This document shows, piece by piece, positions 4,140 to 5,206 of a stretch of 5,206 nt of DNA. The notes under the pieces were generated by a model. It was given only the letters and a program-made list of their open reading frames with translations, made no database searches and was not told the origin of the DNA. Source of the stretch: Helicobacteraceae bacterium (GTDB taxonomy: Bacteria > Campylobacterota > Campylobacteria > Campylobacterales > Sulfurimonadaceae); the NCBI GenBank assembly GCA_030642185.1, contig DAOWOG010000130.1, forward strand, positions 1 through 5,206. The letters run 5' to 3'. Positions within the stretch are counted from its first letter, which is position 1; each line of letters opens with the position of its first letter. Position numbers and translations under genes: made by a program.

Positions 4140-5206
4140 TTCTCAAAATAATCAAAGCAGCGAAAGCAAAACACAAGAGGGTCAAAGCGAACAAAAGCGC
4201 AGTCCGAATCGAAGCGGACAGAACCGGAACCAAAATCGTTCCGGTGGTCAAAATCGCAATCGCAATCGGCCAAATCGCAATGAAGAGGGTGCTACGTCTC
4301 AAGAAGGCAATCGTAACCCTCAACGTCAAAGTCGATCAGGGCAGAAACAGGGTCAAAACCGAAGCAATCAGAGCCGTTCAAGCGGTGGGAACCGTGGACG
4401 TAGACGCAACGCTCCTGCACCAACAGATCAGGTCCTTCTGGAATGTGTTCGCAGTAATCAAGAGGTACAAAAAGAGCGGATGAATCCGCATTTTAAACTG
4501 GACCTGAATTCAACGAGTAAAATACGTATTACGCCACTGGGCGGTTTGGGTGAAATCGGCGGAAATATTACCGTTATGGAGACGGAAAACGAAGCGATCA
4601 TTATTGATGTCGGGATGAGTTTTCCGGATGAAGAGATGCACGGTGTCGACATATTGGTTCCTGATTTCACCTATATTCGCGAGATTCGAAAAAAAATTGT
4701 AGCCATTATCATTACCCACGCGCATGAAGATCATATCGGTGCGGTACCGTATCTTTTCAAAGAGATGCAATTTCCTATTTATGCGACAGCGCTGCCTTTG
4801 GCGATGATCGGCAATAAGTTTGACGAGCATCACCTTAAAGAGCATCGCAAATATTTCAATCCGATAGTGAAACGTCAGGTATACAAAATCGGCAACGACT
4901 TTGAAATCGAGTGGATGCATATGACGCACTCTATTCTTGACTCTTCATCATTGGCTATTACGACCGATGCCGGAACGATTATACATACTGGTGATTTTAA
5001 AATTGATCATACTCCGGTTGACGGGTACACGGCAGATTTGCACCGTTTTGCCCATTATGGTGAAAAGGGTGTCCTATGTATGTTGTCAGATTCGACCAAC
5101 TCTTATAACAAAGATGTCACCCCAAGTGAAATTTCGGTTGCTCCTGCCCTGGATCGTGTGTTTGCCAAAGCTGAAGGGCGGATTATCCTTTCAACATTCA
5201 GCTCCA
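4114..5206 (+). CDS. rnj: Ribonuclease J with long disordered N-terminal extension, cut by window edge
   Basis: RNase J is a zinc-dependent 5'-3' exonuclease and endonuclease that matures rRNA and degrades mRNA; in Helicobacter pylori, as known, it works with the RhpA helicase. The window holds the first 364 codons with no stop. The metallo-beta-lactamase domain starts around residue 136 with I-R-I-T-P-L-G-G-L-G-E-I-G-G-N. It has the metal-binding H202-A-H-E-D-H207, then H272 in T-H-S-I-L-D-S, then D294 in H-T-G-D-F-K and S-D-S-T-N (325-329). The beta-CASP part is just beginning at the edge. Compared with Bacillus RNase J1, where the HxHxDH motif is near residue 74, this protein has about 128 extra residues. 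Residues 1-26 are acidic; 27-98 are 62/72 Arg, Asn, Gln, Ser or Gly, with net charge near +16. Residues 105-130 look more ordered. The gene overlaps rsmA by 26 bp, implying one transcript. Confidence 0.95.
   Translation, partial: MEEETQTSNSQNNQSSESKTQEGQSEQKRSPNRSGQNRNQNRSGGQNRNRNRPNRNEEGATSQEGNRNPQRQSRSGQKQGQNRSNQSRSSGGNRGRRRNAPAPTDQVLLECVRSNQEVQKERMNPHFKLDLNSTSKIRITPLGGLGEIGGNITVMETENEAIIIDVGMSFPDEEMHGVDILVPDFTYIREIRKKIVAIIITHAHEDHIGAVPYLFKEMQFPIYATALPLAMIGNKFDEHHLKEHRKYFNPIVKRQVYKIGNDFEIEWMHMTHSILDSSSLAITTDAGTIIHTGDFKIDHTPVDGYTADLHRFAHYGEKGVLCMLSDSTNSYNKDVTPSEISVAPALDRVFAKAEGRIILSTFSS
4252..4269 (+). repeat. Short in-frame hexamer repeat in rnj
   Basis: Three tandem six-base units, AATCGC, AATCGC and AATCGG, encode Asn-Arg three times (residues 47-52 of RNase J); another AATCGC follows at 4273-4278. 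Because the unit is six bases, gain or loss changes length by two residues without breaking the frame. Elsewhere the extension uses varied codons for the same residues. Confidence 0.6.

Noticed and set aside
4085..4329. Antisense open frames opposite the rnj extension (4085-4273 and 4090-4329 minus)
   Set aside because: They arise from the repetitive Arg/Asn/Gln codons of rnj; the Asp/Cys/Phe-rich or Leu-rich products are mirror images of that composition.

Overview
The window looks like chromosomal core DNA from a Campylobacterota (formerly epsilonproteobacterial) species, most likely a Sulfurimonas/Sulfuricurvum-type sulfur oxidiser. Three things support this. RsmA is followed directly by an RNase J with a long disordered N-terminal extension, as I recall from Helicobacter. 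rlmN lies close by. hisF stands alone, away from any his operon. GC content looks moderate and there are no mobile-element, CRISPR, tRNA or rRNA signatures. The genus is an inference and was not checked against any database.

Left part (1-697). Two divergent genes share a 120-bp promoter region. On the minus strand is the first 32 codons of an exported protein that continues beyond position 1. On the plus strand (219-608) is a 129-residue exported protein of unknown function. A hairpin at 661-695 separates this unit from the convergent operon and probably ends transcription from one or both sides.

Middle part (698-3163, minus strand). Four genes run hisF, a short nucleoside-phosphorylase-fold protein, rlmN and a 31-residue membrane protein. 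Each of the three junctions is a 4-bp ATGA overlap, so the operon looks translationally coupled throughout. HisF makes imidazole glycerol phosphate and AICAR in histidine synthesis, and RlmN methylates A2503 of 23S rRNA and A37 of some tRNAs. The nucleoside-phosphorylase-like protein lacks the usual N-terminal segment and has Asn in place of a catalytic Asp. The 31-residue protein is the least described item here.

Right part (3164-5206, plus strand). A 166-bp divergent regulatory region contains a 7-bp inverted repeat and leads into rsmA, which may be transcribed without a leader. rsmA overlaps rnj by 26 bp. rnj is cut by the window edge after 364 codons, and its first 130 or so codons encode an Arg/Asn/Gln/Ser/Gly-rich disordered extension before the metallo-beta-lactamase domain.

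Taken together, the two divergent units combine rRNA methylation (RsmA for 16S, RlmN for 23S) with RNA processing and decay (RNase J), with one histidine/purine-linked enzyme embedded among them. I see no new defence or mobile system. The most interesting leads are the coupled microprotein, the reduced nucleoside-phosphorylase-like protein, the possible leaderless rsmA start and the RNase J extension.
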